64,000 nt of DNA, taken from Kentomonas sorsogonicus (taxonomy: Eukaryota > Euglenozoa > Kinetoplastea > Trypanosomatida > Trypanosomatidae). Both the position numbers and the translations under genes were made by a program. This document shows, piece by piece, positions 1 through 13,334 of this stretch. Numbering within the stretch: position 1 is the stretch's first letter; every line of letters starts with the position of its first letter. The stretch covers positions 248,001 through 312,000 of the forward strand of contig JAQOSZ010000303.1 in assembly GCA_030347455.1 (NCBI GenBank), written 5' to 3'. The notes below the pieces were generated by a model. The model saw only the letters and a program-made list of their open reading frames with translations. It was not told the origin of the DNA and did not search any database.

Positions 1-1
1 T

Positions 2-3000
2 AACGGTCGCAGCAGCGATGCGAGCGAGAGCAGCGAGCCCGTCTTTGTAGTCTCAGAAGATGCTGCTGCCGTTGCCGGTGCAGATAGAAAACAAGAGCGG
101 GCGGTCATGCCACCACCGCAAGCGCAGCGCCCCGACACTCGCAAAACGCTGCAGGAGCAGGTGGCGGAACAGCGGCAGATGCTGCGGCAGCGCGCCGTCG
201 CCGCCCGACGCCAGGCGGAGCTCCGCGAGACTCAGACGGAGGTGCTCAACCTACTGCACCTCATCGACTTTGTGGAGCGCGAGGCGCTGACGGAGAAGAC
301 GACGCTGTGGGACATCGCAGCGGTTAGTCGACGCCGGCGTTACCAGAACCGCCGGGACCAAAGTGCTGGTGGGACTCTAGGTAGTGTAACTGCGAGTAGA
401 AACCTCGGAGCGTCGAAGAACAGCAACGGAGCTATGACTAGCTTCGAGAAGATGTCGTACGTGCTGCCCCCGACACTGTCGCCGTCGCACTGGCGCTTTT
501 TTCAGGTGGCCGTCATCGCCCCGCCCTCACTTTTCTACTCTGAACTTCGCCTTATCCAGGAGGAGCTGTTTCCCCGCCTCAACGAAAAACTGCGGCCTCT
601 TCGTGTCGCTGTGGAGCCCGTCATCGCGCTGCTGGAGTCCAATCCAACCCACAGTAGTAGTAATCGTTCACAGAGCACGATGAAAGGTGGCAACTCTGCG
701 CGACCGGGGTCGTCGTCGACCTTTGTTCGTCAACAAGAGTCGGCGACGGCGGCCGCAATACGGGAGAGCTTCACCATCTACTACTGCCAACACTACGACG
801 ACCTGTTCGCTCTGCTGGACCGGTCACCATTCCTGACCATCGAGCTCGTCGGCGATCGCCCGGGCGCGTACTATTACTCTAACAACTCCACGAGGCGCAG
901 AAGTGCGGAAAAGGCCGACGACCACAACGACAAGTGGACGGAGTGGTGCGATTCGGAGTTCGACCAGTTCGCGGCGGAGTTGAGTCCGTCGACAACGCCG
1001 CCAGCCTCGCATCCAAAGCTGCCAGAGGGCATTCCACTTTCGTATTTGGCTCACCGATACGCTCTCCAGCACACGCGCTACCTTCTGTGCGCGACGCGCG
1101 GCACGGTAAACAACAACCCCATCGTGAAAGGCGCCACGGCCGAGGACGCCTCGACTGCCAAGATGGACTTTTACAACAGCACGTCGTACAGTATGGCGAC
1201 CAGGCACACTGCCAACACTTCGGGTGCCTCGCCCCTGGGCAGCTACACCAACAGCGTTCCGCCCGCTCTTTCCCCGCTCCTGACGTGCGATCCAGCCCTA
1301 GCGTACCCCGACACACACAAGCAGTACTACACGTTCAACGCGATCCACCGTACTCGACAGCGCGGAGGCGAGAAAGCTAGTGTCGCCAACTCCGCTGGTG
1401 CCCCATCGCAGACACGCCGCGAAGACATGCGTGTCTTGTACCAAACGGCGGACAAGACGTACTTTACCGAGCCGCAGTCGTCCATTAACAGGACAACGCT
1501 GGGACACAAGGTGCGAATGATGCGCACCGAAACGGACGGCTTGCCTCTCCTGCAGGAGGACGAGACACAAGAAACGCATGACGCCGCAGCGATGCTGTTC
1601 GACCAACAGGTGCGGGTCACATACGCCGAGCTCGAGGAGCGGTGGCGGCGTCACCGCATCTTCAAGACGTACGCGGTGGAAAGCGTCGTTGCCCGCTATG
1701 ACGGCGACACGAACGCGAGGACGGTGATGGTTGACACCGACGCCAGCCAGCGCGTTTCTACATATGGTGACGCTTTTGTGCTCCGCGATTACCCCTTCAC
1801 CTTTGAGTGCGTCGACGCCAGTGCAGGATGGTGCCGTTGCCGCCACAACACACAACATCGTTCTCGGGAATCTTGATCGCCTCTCGCAGTTTCTGTTTCG
1901 CCGCATGTTCCTGCTCTTTTCGCTGCACTTTAAGCACAACGCGGGCGACGATGCCGCTGAAACTTCATCGACGGATCCAATGCTCGCTGCGGCCTCCGCG
2001 TCCGCCTCGGCCGTCGCACTCTCCAGTTTTAAAACTGTTTCAAGAAGCCGCGCCGCCTCCGCGCGTGCGACCACCACCGCTCCTCGCGAGGAGCTTGCAG
2101 CTAACCACATTCGCGGCGATCTGGGCGATGTGCTGGCCCTCCTCTCGGGCGCAGGGCCGTACCTCCGCCGCACCTCGCAAGACGACCTGAGCCGCTTTCG
2201 CAACGCAGGGCTGGTGCGCGAGATTGTCCGTCGACATCATCTGATCGTCTGCACACGCGCACTCTGTGTCGACCAGTACCTCAACCACTTCGCCGACAGC
2301 TTCCAGGTTGGCCTACTGCGATGGCGGAGCCAGGAGAACGGTGTCGTCAGCGGCTCCTCCACGGAGGCCGCCCCAACTGGGCTCGACAGCCGCAGCAACC
2401 CTGTATTTCTCGAGGTGCAGAGCTACATTGCACAGCCCACCAGCCGTAGCATGCTGGTACTGAGTCAAAAACTCCTGCGCAAGTCTTCGGACAGTGCTGG
2501 GCAGCCGTCACTGCGGGAGCAACAGTCTCACCAACAGCAGCAAAAGAAGAATGCCAAGGAGAAGAGTGCACGCACCCGAGGCCAGATCGAGGCCGAACGC
2601 ATGTCTCGCCTGCTGAAAGACGCGGCCTGCAACGCAGGCGTCGTCGTGCACTCTGTCATCAGCGGTTTCTCATCCTTGTACATGCCCAAGCAGTTTGTTT
2701 ACGTCACCGCGTTCTACAGCAACGTCAACTACTGCAGTTACGTGGAGAAGGTGATGCGCAACTTGTCCGCGGGCGGAGGCGGCACAGTACCCGCAGCTGC
2801 AGCTGCGCCGACCAACGGTAATCTGTACCACGTCCCCAGCATGGCTTCGCCCGAGGAGGAGGAGGAGCAGGGCGACATCCGATCGATGATACTGTCGCTG
2901 ATGACGCAGGTGTTGCTGCACCCGAGTCACCCACGCGCGGGCAGCGCGGAAACCGGCGCGCTGCTGCGCCGGGCTCACGCTCAGGTCGACCTGCAGAGAC

Positions 3001-6000
3001 TGCGTGACATCTTCGTCGAGTTTCTCACAACCCTCACCGCCCACACGCGTGATGCACAGAAGGAAAAGCTCTCAAACGCTGCCGTCAACAGGGACGCGGC
3101 GAAGCCCCTTGTGGTGCTCTTCATCGAGGGTCTTGAGTACGCCCGCGTGCCTCCGCCACCTCATCCATCGCTGCTGCCGCTGCCGTCGGCGGAAGATCAA
3201 AAGAAGTCAACGGCTGCGCGTCGACTGGACTCCGTGGCGGCCTTCTTCCCCCTGTGTCTTGGCAAGAACGTCCGCGTCGTATCGACGGTGTCGGCACCCC
3301 TGACCAACACGCGCAGCTATGCTGAAATCACTGCCGCGTTTTCTGCTGCGGATGCCTCCGGCGCTGGGAGTGTAAACGTGAATTTGGTCCGCATGCGCAA
3401 CAGTGGGGAAATGCTTCTCAAGGAACTAGAGGCGCGCGGCCGCGACAGCGTGCGGGTCCTCCCCTTCAGCGCTATGCCACCTGCCCCTTCTCGCCCAGAT
3501 GGGGTGGAGGGTGAGGAACGCGCAGGTGCGGGTCTCACTACCGCCATTAATACCGAGGTGACTGCGCAGTCGACCCTTCTCCCCGATATCCGCTCCTGGC
3601 TGGAACTGTACTTCAGCGCTGACGAGATTGAAGGCGCCTTCGACCAGAGCGTGCACTGCCATCGCGAGGACTGGGACGTGAACAAGGTGGAATATCTGCA
3701 CTTTCTCATCTACTACATTCAACACCGCCGGCGCGAACACGATCAGGCAGCAGCAGCATCGCAACCTCAAACGTCTGTCACAGGTGCGGTGCCGCCGTTC
3801 TCTCTCCCGGATCTTGTCAATCGTTTCCCCGCGACGCTGGCAGAGGCGGCGCAGGAGAAGATGAACGAACTCATCTTCCACTTTGGTCGGGAACTGGTAA
3901 GGCGACTCTGTGGTGTGCTGTTGGCAAGTCGTGGCGGCCTGAGTGAAGCAGAGCTGTACGTTCTCCTGCGTAGCGTCTCCTCGCAGGGCAAGTCGGGCAC
4001 TGGCGCAAAAGAGGAGAGCTGCGATTCCCAAGAAGGTTCCAACGAGATTTCAGAGAGTAACAGCGGGACCGATACGCCTCCGTTCGAACGCATTACTCCC
4101 AAGAGGTTTGCCTTTTTGCTGTCGCTGCTGCGACCAGTCTGCCTAGAGGTGCCTCCCTCACTCTTCGACGCTACGCGTCCGTCGACTTCGTCCGAGTACG
4201 CGCCCATCTACTACAACGGCAATAACAGCGAGCTGCGCTACGCTATTCGCTCTCGTGCTTTTATTGAAACTGTTGCGTCGGAATTTCTGGGCTGCACTGA
4301 GACGACAACGACAAGTGCACTCAACACGTCTGCCGTGTTGCTGCGTGGAAGCCACGAGTTGCTGCTCACTACTACCAAAGCCTTGTGGAGAAGATACTGT
4401 ACGCTGAGATGAGCGCCCTGCGAACTAACCTGGCACAGCGCAACACCTTTTCCGATGGTTCCGGACAGGGCGACACTGCGAACAACGCGAGCGCGCAAAC
4501 ACGGCCGCACGCGCTCTTTTTCAACTTCTCGTCTGCAGACCCGCAGGAGCGTAAGGCTGTCCGGGAGCTGCCTCACCACTACCTGATGCAGTGCGCTGCG
4601 GAGTTGGACGAGGGAGCCGATGACCGTCCCGCGGCAGCGTCGCCAGAAAATGATAGTGCGTGCCCAACCGCGTCGCAAATTGGGGAGCGCTGGATGTACT
4701 TTGACAACGTTGTCGTCTCCTTTCCGTTTCTTATGCTTGTGTGCCGCAATCAACTGCAGTACTGCTACGTGCGGGAGCTGACAGCTGTGTATGCTTTCCG
4801 CGTAGCACAGTTTACTCGGCTTCAGGAGAAAGCGCAGAGCACTACAGAGCCTCGCACCGGCTCCCGTGGTCTCCGGGATCCGGCATCCGCGCTGCTGCAG
4901 GAGTGTCAGAAACGGGAGTGGACGACGAAGAAGAAGAAGAGCCGACGACTCGCTACGAGGACGAGACCGAGGCGGACTTTACACGACGTGTGCAGCGCTG
5001 GCGGGAGGCCCGTGCGGTGGTGGGGCTCTCCGAGGCGCTCCGCCGCCTGCGGGACTACATTATTTTCGTCCGGGAGCGCACCGAAGGCGTCTTGTACGAA
5101 CATCCGGAACTGCTCCTCCAGACTGCCCTCGCCGAGACGACGGACCACGACGCGGAGAACACGCAGCCCACCGTGCGGAAGAGCTCCTCACATGCCGTCA
5201 CTAACTACGTTCACGAGGATTCCCGACTGTTCATCGATAATCTTCGAGCCGACTGCGCTGCGACAGTCGAAGAGCAGAACAGGAATCGTGCGCACTGCGG
5301 TTCGTCCCCTGCCACGATGATGATTCGGGGTTCTCCAGAGCCTCAAGATCGCACCACCACGGATGACGAAAGAGCCCCAGAAAATGTGACAAGCTGGCTG
5401 CAGCGCGGCCCTGTTTCGACTTCTTCCGCGCAACAACGCCCTGCCTGACGCTGGCGATGAGAACGCGCCCCACACAACTCCGGCGTCCGCCAACACCCCT
5501 TTCGCCTCGCGCCACTATGGATACTCTGTGGTGAAGCTGCTCTTTAGCTACCACAGCCAGTTTGTGCTGAGCGCCGGCCGGGACGGCAACGTGCTCTTCA
5601 TCAATCCGTTCCTCAACAGCGTTGAGAAGGAGATTCCGGTGCACCTGCAGGGTTCCGCCAACTTGGGTGGCGCGATCGACAGCACCAGCAGGGAAAACGG
5701 TGACGCTGCTCTGCCCGCGACCCAGTCGGTGCAGATCGAAAATCTCTATCTGTGCGACACCAATCGCTACCTCGCTGTCGTGACTCGCGAGCGGTGCATC
5801 TTTATCTACGACACCATCTCGTGCGTTCTCGTTAGTCGACCGCTACAGAACAATGGCGGCACTAGTACCGAGAACGGTAGCAGTGCCACCAGCAGCGCTA
5901 CCTTTTCTGCAGACAACGGCCCCAAGGAGCGCGCTGCCGCCGCCGACATCGTGTCCAGCGTCCACGACGACGCCAGCGTTCGGCAGCACCACGCGGCGTT

Positions 6001-8330
6001 CCTCAGTAACGCAGCCAAGGTGCGCTCGCTCGCGCTACTCCGCTACTTCCACGCCCCGATCAGCAACGTCGTCTTCTCGCGTCTCGGCCGCTTCTACTTT
6101 GTCTCCCTGGAGAGTCTCGAGGTACTCGTGTTTCTCACAGAAACCAGCGAGCTTCTGTGTGTGCTCAAGGGGAACCGCGACCTGATTCTCACGCCGGAGG
6201 AGGAGGAGGAAGCTGCCGGGGGGACGCCGTCGATTGCGACGATTGATATTCACAAGCGCAAAAGCTTCCTGGTCGTGCTGCCTGACGCCCACGAGGAACG
6301 CTCGTTTGTCGTTATCCTAAACGAGCACGTGAAGCGCTTCTTCCTGCACAACAATAACCAGAACAACGTGTTCGGCGTGCTGCCGGAGGACAGTGCGGAG
6401 GCGTGGGAGCTGCTTCGCCGACGCGGCGATAGGCCTAGCAGCTTCCGCCGGTTTGCGCTGAACTTCAACGGCAACCGCGAGACTTTCTCGATGCAGAACA
6501 CCAAAATGCCCAACCGTCTTCGCACGCTCTTCAGCACCAGCAACCGTCAAACAAGGGGTCGTGGCAACTACTACTACCTCTCTGGGCTCGTTCGGGCGCA
6601 GCGCTGCTGCCGTCGCACTAAGCCCCCTGTCCACATTCTTGACTCCAGCACCGACTCCGCGGAGGATGGACAGCAGGACAACGACGGCGCTGGTCAGCCG
6701 GACGGCGACGGCCATGAGACCCAGATGGCGACGGTGACTGGTAACGCAGCCTCCAGCGGCGACCCGGACGACGAGGAAGGGGCGACCCAGCGGCGGTGGC
6801 GCCTCAAGCGCGAGGCAGAGGAGCAGAAGCAGAGGGCGGCGCTGGCGGCGATCAAGGCCCAGCTGGAGCGACGCATGGCGCACGTGCTGGTGACGCAGCC
6901 GGTGCACACAACGGTCGTCTCGTTTCCGCTTGAGCCTGCGCGACTCCCAGAGACGGAGCAGCCCCGTGACGATAGCGCCGCCAGCAGTAGTGGTGACGGT
7001 GGCGTCTCCGGCAGTGACGCACAGCAGGAACATCGAGAGCGCAGCTCCTCTCCAGCACAACAGCAGCACCGCCGAGCGCGAGACCGAGGCTCTGACCTTT
7101 CTGCCACTCTTGTACCTCGTGGACAGCCTCACTGGCTCGGAGCTCGCCCAGTTTGTGGTTCCCTTCCCGGGTAATGTTCAGGGAGAAGGCGCACCCGCAA
7201 CCTCAGCGGACGCGCTGCGGCTGAGTGTGAATGACACGTTGCGCAGTGAAGGAGCGGGACCCCATCGGTACGAGGTGGTGGACAACAGCGCCAGCCAGTT
7301 TAGCCTTTCCCCAGATCTCAACTACTTGGCGGTCTGCTACAACAGTGGCGGGAGCGGCGACGGTGGCGAGGTGCGGAGCGGGACTGTTTTCGTGTTTCTT
7401 CTGCCGTGGCCACAAATCTACACCAACAGCAGCGACATCCTCGGTGCCAGCGTTAGCGCAGAGGCGGAAGAATCCACTGAGGAGGGTGCAGCGACGACAA
7501 CGGACACGCCGAATGCTCCTCCGCCTAGAGCCCCTGCGCTGTACTCGGACGATTCCAGTGTTGTGATCACGCCACTGTGCTCGCTGACCTACTTTGCCCG
7601 CAACGGCAACGGCGGCACACGCACGGAGGATGGAGACGCGGCACCAACAAACTGTGTCAGCGTTGCTTTCCGTCATGACAGCAAGGGCATCTACGTCTGC
7701 GGCGGTGGCAGGGAGATCCACTACTACGACCTCCATCGAATTACAAACTACGTTACGCAGCCAAGCATAGGTGCTGCTGCTGCATCGGCCAATGGCGCCG
7801 CCGACCCCAGTGCCGACCTCAACGTCCTTCTTGATTGCCCCCCACATGAGTGCGATGCGGTGCTGGCTCAGGTGCTTCGGCTCTTCTCCCGCCGTCACCG
7901 GGCCCTGCGTGGGGACTCCAACGACGCGTCCAACGTCGTTGGTGCTGGTGGTGCCGGTGACACCTGCGACAGCGACGACATCATCTTTCCGCAGGTTGAT
8001 GACCCGGACGCGGTGTACGTGACGTACCAGCCACCACTGCCCTGCACCACCGCAGCAAACACTGCTGTCATCACCACCACCACCAAGAAGTCGAAGGTGC
8101 CCTCCTCAGCATCATCATCGTCGGCGACACAGTCTGAATGCCAACCGCGCCGCATTACTTCGTGGACGGTGCCTCCCACTGTGCTGCCCTACGCCCCTGA
8201 CGACCCGCGCATCACGTCACCGACGCTGGAGCCGGATGGCTCGCGTAAGAGCTTACCGCCGGCGGAGCTCGCTGTTGGCTGTGAAGACGGCACCATTGTT
8301 CTCGCCCGCCTTGAACGCGTCGTCTCGTAA
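2..8330 (+). CDS. Large DUF4062 / NACHT-like (STAND) / WD40-like protein, 5' end outside window
   Basis: The reading frame is already open at the left edge, so the true start is upstream. About 2,770 residues are visible. From about 490 to 880 the motifs HWRFFQVAVIAPP, LIQEELFPRL and SPFLTIELVGDRPG resemble the DUF4062 domain found ahead of NACHT domains in TEP1, NWD1 and nephrocystin-3. From about 2410 to 4250 there is a STAND-ATPase-like region: a Walker-B-like PLVVLFIEGLEY and a winged-helix-like GVLLASRGGLSEAELYVLL. No canonical GxxxxGK[ST] loop is visible; MLVLSQKLLRKSS occupies the expected place, so ATP binding may be lost. From about 5530 to the stop come WD-like blades such as FVLSAGRDGNVLFI and KGIYVCGGGREIHYYDL. 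The frame changes near 1830, 4385, 4918, 5400 and 7060, always between segments that read on sensibly; I take these as assembly indels, although a decaying gene is possible. The family assignment is by motif only. Confidence 0.62.
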
Positions 8331-9746
8331 GTTTTCCATGTACATATATATCTGAGCGGTGTTTCCCCGCTCTCTTCTTTGTCTGTTTCCTCCTGTTCTC
8401 ACATGTTACGTGAACAGTTTTTTTTTTCTTATTTTTTCTAGAACTAAAAAAAAAATTATTAAACTGTTATTACCTGTACAGTTCCACCAGGTTATCAATT
8501 TAAGAGAATATTTCCCTTATTGCTGCTGTTGTTGTTGTGCTGGAGTATTTGCTGACTTGATCGCTGTTTTACTTCCATGAAATGAACATAATCATATTGT
8601 TCTTGGTTTTAGTCTGGCATTGTGCACACATTATACTGGTTGTGAAGACCTCCGCCTTTTTGTGTTTTCAAGTGTGTATCTGCGTTCACTGACTTTTCAA
8701 ACCTTTTGCAGTCTCCACTGCTCGTTTCAAACAACTTTCCTCACCCCCCCCCCCCTCTCCCGCTCAACTTCACTTAGAATCATATACACTCTTACAAGTA
8801 CTAGTAGTAGTAGTAGAACAGCTTGAAGGTTGACGACGAGAACGAAATCAAGAGAGAAGGTAGAGTAAAACTTGCGCAGAAATTTACACCCACGCGCAGG
8901 CGATCACCACGTCAAAGGACACGTTTCTCGTCACTTTCATCCGCAGGCTACGCCTCCGACGTCTGCTGTGTGCTGGCATTCCGTTTCTTCTCCTCGCTCT
9001 CTTTTGTCACTCTCCTCACTCCTTATTTATTACCTCACTCTCCATTTTTTTTATATTTCACGTTGATTTCGCTTACTCCTTTGTTTAACTGTGGTAAGTG
9101 TTCGTGTTCCGTATTCAATTTCTTCTGCTCACCTTCACACCGCCCTTTTTCTTTTAAATTGTTGTTGTCGTTGTCGTTATTTGCTTGTTTGCTCACCTTG
9201 TTCTTCCTCATTAGTCTGTACCCTGTCCTCTCTTTCTTTCTCTCTCTCTCTCTCTCTCTCGCAGTCTTACGGGTAGGAGACTCGCAGCTTCTTGTGCCTC
9301 CCTTTCCCTTCCATTTGTTGATTTTTTCTTATTTGTTTACTAATACTCAGCGTACACATATACGCAGACTCAGACACACTGAAACCACCAGCACATCCTT
9401 TATGCCTTAAAATATATATATACATATACGTATATATCTAGTTCTATTTTTCTCTATCTCTGTTTTCTCTAACCGCACACACGTACTGCTTTTACTGCAG
9501 CCAACGTAACGTTTGGCCCTAGCGCTGTTGTGCACTTTATTATTATTATTCTTTGTTTTAGTGTTTTTCTTATTTCCATTGTAACTACTGTCTTCTTTAT
9601 TTGGCACGTTTCTGTGCGTACCCATAGCCCCTCCACAGCACCGATTCTTCTCTTCTTTACTGGAAGTACTGCTTTCTGCTTTCTGATTCATCGGCTGTCA
9701 CATCATTGTCCGATTCCACTCGAGACTCAACTTCAAAGAAGTATAG
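8331..9746. other. Intergenic region
   Basis: T-rich spacer with no convincing gene. It holds a 12-base C run (8744-8755), T runs and short TA runs. A long CT tract ends in GCAG at 9261-9264 and is a good candidate trans-splice acceptor for the downstream protease gene, 482 bases before its ATG. Open frames here are pyrimidine-biased and give Phe/Leu/Ser-rich peptides, as expected of noncoding T-rich DNA. Confidence 0.6.
9225..9264 (+). promoter_or_regulatory. Candidate polypyrimidine tract and 3' splice site (trans-splicing)
   Basis: An almost pure C/T stretch of roughly 35 bases, mostly CT dinucleotides, ends in GCAG at 9261-9264. In trypanosomatids such a tract followed by the first AG directs addition of the spliced leader. 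Which AG is used cannot be told from sequence; the distance to the ATG at 9747 is long but not unusual. Confidence 0.45.
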
Positions 9747-12700
9747 ATGTCCTCAGCTGCTGGTACGCTTCGCAGTACTCGCTACGACGCTGATAGAATT
9801 GGCAAGGATGTCGAAGGTGACAGAGAGGACTTGAGCAACGGCGCTGCTTGCGCCACTGGGCGGAGAGGACTCGCGGACCCCGGCTCGTCTACCCAGCTAG
9901 CTGGTGCCTCCACGTCGGACGTCCGTGAGGACGTCACGAACCCCCAGTCGTGCCTTGCGGCTCACCCGAGCGGAGACTTGGGCCTCGTCAAGGGAGACCC
10001 GATGAATCTTTTTCTTGTGAGTTCCCCCATGTTCAACGGGACGTCACCGCTTCCGCCGGACGCGTGCCCGCCGTACCCGCCAACCTCAACGGCGACGCTT
10101 ACACGAGCGGGGCCGTGCGCTCCACCTTCACGGGCACCGGCTCCAACATGGCAGGAAGCTTTAGTAGCGATGCCAGCGTGCGTCGCATGGTCGACACCAA
10201 CATCGTGCATCGCACTGTGGCTGGAATGACGAGCCAGCCCCCCACCTCGTCCCTCGCGTCCGCGTCCATCACCCAAACGGCGCCTCCACCACCGATGGTG
10301 CCGTCAAACGCCTCTCCGCGGAAGACATCCAAAGGCGGCATGGCAGCAGCGGCGCCTGGCTCACTTGCTCCGAGTCGCCCACCGCGGGGCTCCGATGCCG
10401 TTGAGGCCTTCTCACGCGCCTCCAGCAGCGCCGGCAGCGACGCGTACGCGAGAGTTGGGCCCTTTGACGTGATCGCCGACTCCGCTAGCGGCAAGGCAGC
10501 GACGGCGACAGACCGTATTCCCCGCCGCGGCAAACGCGGCCGTGGGAACGGGACGGCACCCACACGTCTCGACCCGGCTGTCCAAGGCGATGATCTTCCA
10601 CAGGACCTGAACGAAGTGGAGGGGACCAACGAGCCGGATGAAGACGAGCCGGCTGGTGGCGGCGTCGCGCTGCAACCCAAGCCTCCCTCGACGAGTAAGC
10701 CTAAGCACGGCCATGCTGCCCCAGCCCTCCGACACGTGCACCACCACAATGTAGAAGAACCTGACTCGCACGTGGGCGACGCTGCTAACGCCTCTGCCAA
10801 CTCACCAAAGCACGCCGCGGCCGCTGCAGGCATCTTGAACACGTCGGAGAGGAATACTTCCCCCGAGCCCACAAAGGACGGACTTCGATCGGAGCAGCTA
10901 CCGGAGAAGCCCCTCCCGATCACCAGTCCCTCGGAGGTGACAAGCAGCATCGCGAGTTCCAAACCTGGAATCCTCTCAGCCATGTCAACGGGGCGCGGGC
11001 TCAACGTGGAGACTGCCAGCGGCGAGGGTGCTTCCCTCGGTTCTGGTTCTGGGGTTGAGCAACAACAGCGTGCCGGCAAGGCGCACATTTCGCCGGCGTA
11101 TCAGAATCTCAGCTCCCCTTCCGTCAAGAGCACCAAGTATCTAGAAGCCAAGAAGAAAACGTCGTCGTTCCGAAAAATCAAAAACCTTCTCACTGGAAAA
11201 GATAAGAAGCAGCCGCCTAGCGACACCGCCTCGGCTTCGGACGCCAACAAACCCAATGGAAGCAGTCGTAGCATCACCAATAGCGTCGGAAGCGGAGGCG
11301 AGGGAAACACCAGCGTCACTCAGATCACCTCGCTCCTCAACTCGGATGGCCGCTTCATCGCCTTCAACGAGGACCCGAGCGTCACGTCCTTGAGCCACGC
11401 CAACGGCGACAGTGCCACCAACAGCACCACCGGAGTCGTAGCGACGCGGCGCTCCTCCACCCAGGTGCATGGCACCAACGACTTTTACAACGTTAGCCGT
11501 GCTCCTCCGCTGCACTCGTCCTTCTCGCACAACACCGACCAGGTGAAGATTATCACAGACCTCTTCATCAAGAACACGCTCGTGCTGCCCAACATCTACT
11601 ACGAGAGTAACAAGGCGGCCGCCTCGGCAGCCGCCTTTAAGCGGGCGCGCGCCGCGGCGGAGAAGTCGGGGACCGACGTGCTTGATGTGACCAACCTGTA
11701 CAACTTGCACGACTACGTCTTTGAGACGTCTCCTCCTGAGCTGCGCAACTTTGGCGCCACGTGCTACCTCAACGCCGTCGTGCAGTGCATCCTCTTCTCT
11801 CCCGACCTGATTCTCGCCCTGCAGAGCCACATGGACGGAGTCGAGCTGACTGAGGTGGCGGAGGGCAAGCGGTCGTCCAAGGACTCGACAGGGCCGGCAG
11901 GCGACAAGGGCGCCGCGACCTCCGGTAGCTCCACCTCGCGCCGCGGGTCGTCCCGCCGCCCCAGTGGAAAGAACGAATCACCGGACCGCTTTGTGGCGAC
12001 ACGCTCGCTCATACAGCTGGCACTGCGGCGCAGCACGCCAGCCGTCATCAGCCAGCGGCTGCAGACGATCAAGGCGGCGGCGGCCAAGTACAACAGCGAG
12101 TTCGAGTCGAATGGGCAGAACGACTCTCACGAGTTCCTCCGCACCTTCTTGTACGTTGTGCACGACGAGAACAACGTCGGCCACCCGAGCAACTTCACCA
12201 TGGAGGAGGAGAACAAAAAGAACGACGCACCGGAGTCGGGAGCTAACAGCAAGGCGGTCGCGACGCCGTCTCCCAAGGTGTTCAGTGAGTCCGCTGAGTT
12301 GCGCAAGTGGGTGAATAAGATCAAGGAGGTTGACAGCAGCATTGTGTACTACTTCTTTGGTGGCATTCTGCGGAGCAAGTGCCAGTGCAGCGCCTGCGGG
12401 AACGAGTCGTACACCTTCGACCCCTTTTTGGACCTCTCACTGCCGCTTAGCACATTTCCCGAGCGCTCCAAAATCCCGATTCGTTCGGTGCAGAGCAACC
12501 TGGGTGCTGACGGTGGCTCTAGTGGCGGTGGCGGCACCCCCACCGCCGACAGTGCCACCGCTGGTGGTGGTGGTGGTGGCGGCAGTAGTAAGCGTGGCGC
12601 AGGCGCGATCGGACCAACGACGACCAAGACCGAGTACCAGCTCAACGACATTCTCAAGTACGCCTTTGTCAACGACTCGGCCGAGACTCTGGACGAGGAC

Positions 12701-13334
12701 AACAAACTCCACTGTGACAGGTGCAAGAGCATGCAGGACGCGGTGCGCAAAGTGAAGGTGCTGCTGTGGCCCAAGATTCTGGTGCTACACCTCAAGCGCT
12801 TCGATCAGTTTGGCCGCAAGAACGACAACAAGGTCATCTACCCGCAGTACCTCCACTTCAGCCCCGACGAGCTTTTCAACCCCAACGGGGGCGGTAGCGC
12901 AAACAAGGGCCAACAGGGCATCTCGTACCGTTTGTACGCCGTCTGCTGCCACCGCGGTACCGAGAGATTCGGGCACTACACCTCGTACGTGTGCCTACAA
13001 AAGCGTGTGAAGCCAGGCGAAGACAACGACCCTAACAGCAACGGAAAACAGTAACAACAACAACAACAGCAGCAACAACACACTGCCCTCGCTGCCGTCC
13101 TCCAAGCGCCTCAAGCAAGCCGGACAGACGCCCAACGCCAGTAGCTCCCCTAATGCGGCAAGTGCGAACGCTGGCAGCGGCAGGAATAACGGCGGAGCGG
13201 CGGCCTCCTCTGGGATGCGCACGACGTCTGAGAATTGGTACCTGTGCAACGACCGCACCATTACGCCGAGCAGCATTGAACAAGTGCTGTCTGCCGTTGA
13301 GGAAGCCTACATTCTCTTTTACTACCGGATGTAA
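9747..13334 (+). CDS. Ubiquitin-specific protease (cysteine peptidase family C19)
   Basis: Removes ubiquitin from substrates. The USP signature is clear. The Cys box NFGATCYLNAVVQ has its nucleophile codon at 11762-11764. It is followed by GQNDSHEFLRTF, a zinc-binding CxxC pair (KCQCSACG and HCDRCK), LVLHLKRFDQFG, and the His box HRGTERFGHYTSYV with the catalytic His codon at 12974-12976. The closing motif WYLCND...AYILFYYRM ends at 13334. About 660 residues of low-complexity, mainly Ser/Ala/Gly/Pro sequence precede the catalytic domain, and Gly/Ser-rich inserts split it. The frame changes twice: near 10075, and near 13046 at an A4 run beside AAC repeats, where without the shift the protein would stop before the conserved last motif. 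I read both as single-base assembly errors, since the catalytic residues and the C-terminus are intact. The start is the first ATG after the splice tract. Confidence 0.88.

Noticed and set aside
1298-2203. Long open frame on the minus strand, and many like it opposite the large genes
   Set aside because: GC-rich coding DNA gives long antisense frames by chance; these lie wholly inside convincing + strand genes, have no family motifs and would run against the unit's direction.
4340-5460. Introns as the cause of the frame changes
   Set aside because: The shifts need only one base and no GT...AG interval fits; cis-spliced introns are extremely rare in trypanosomatids.
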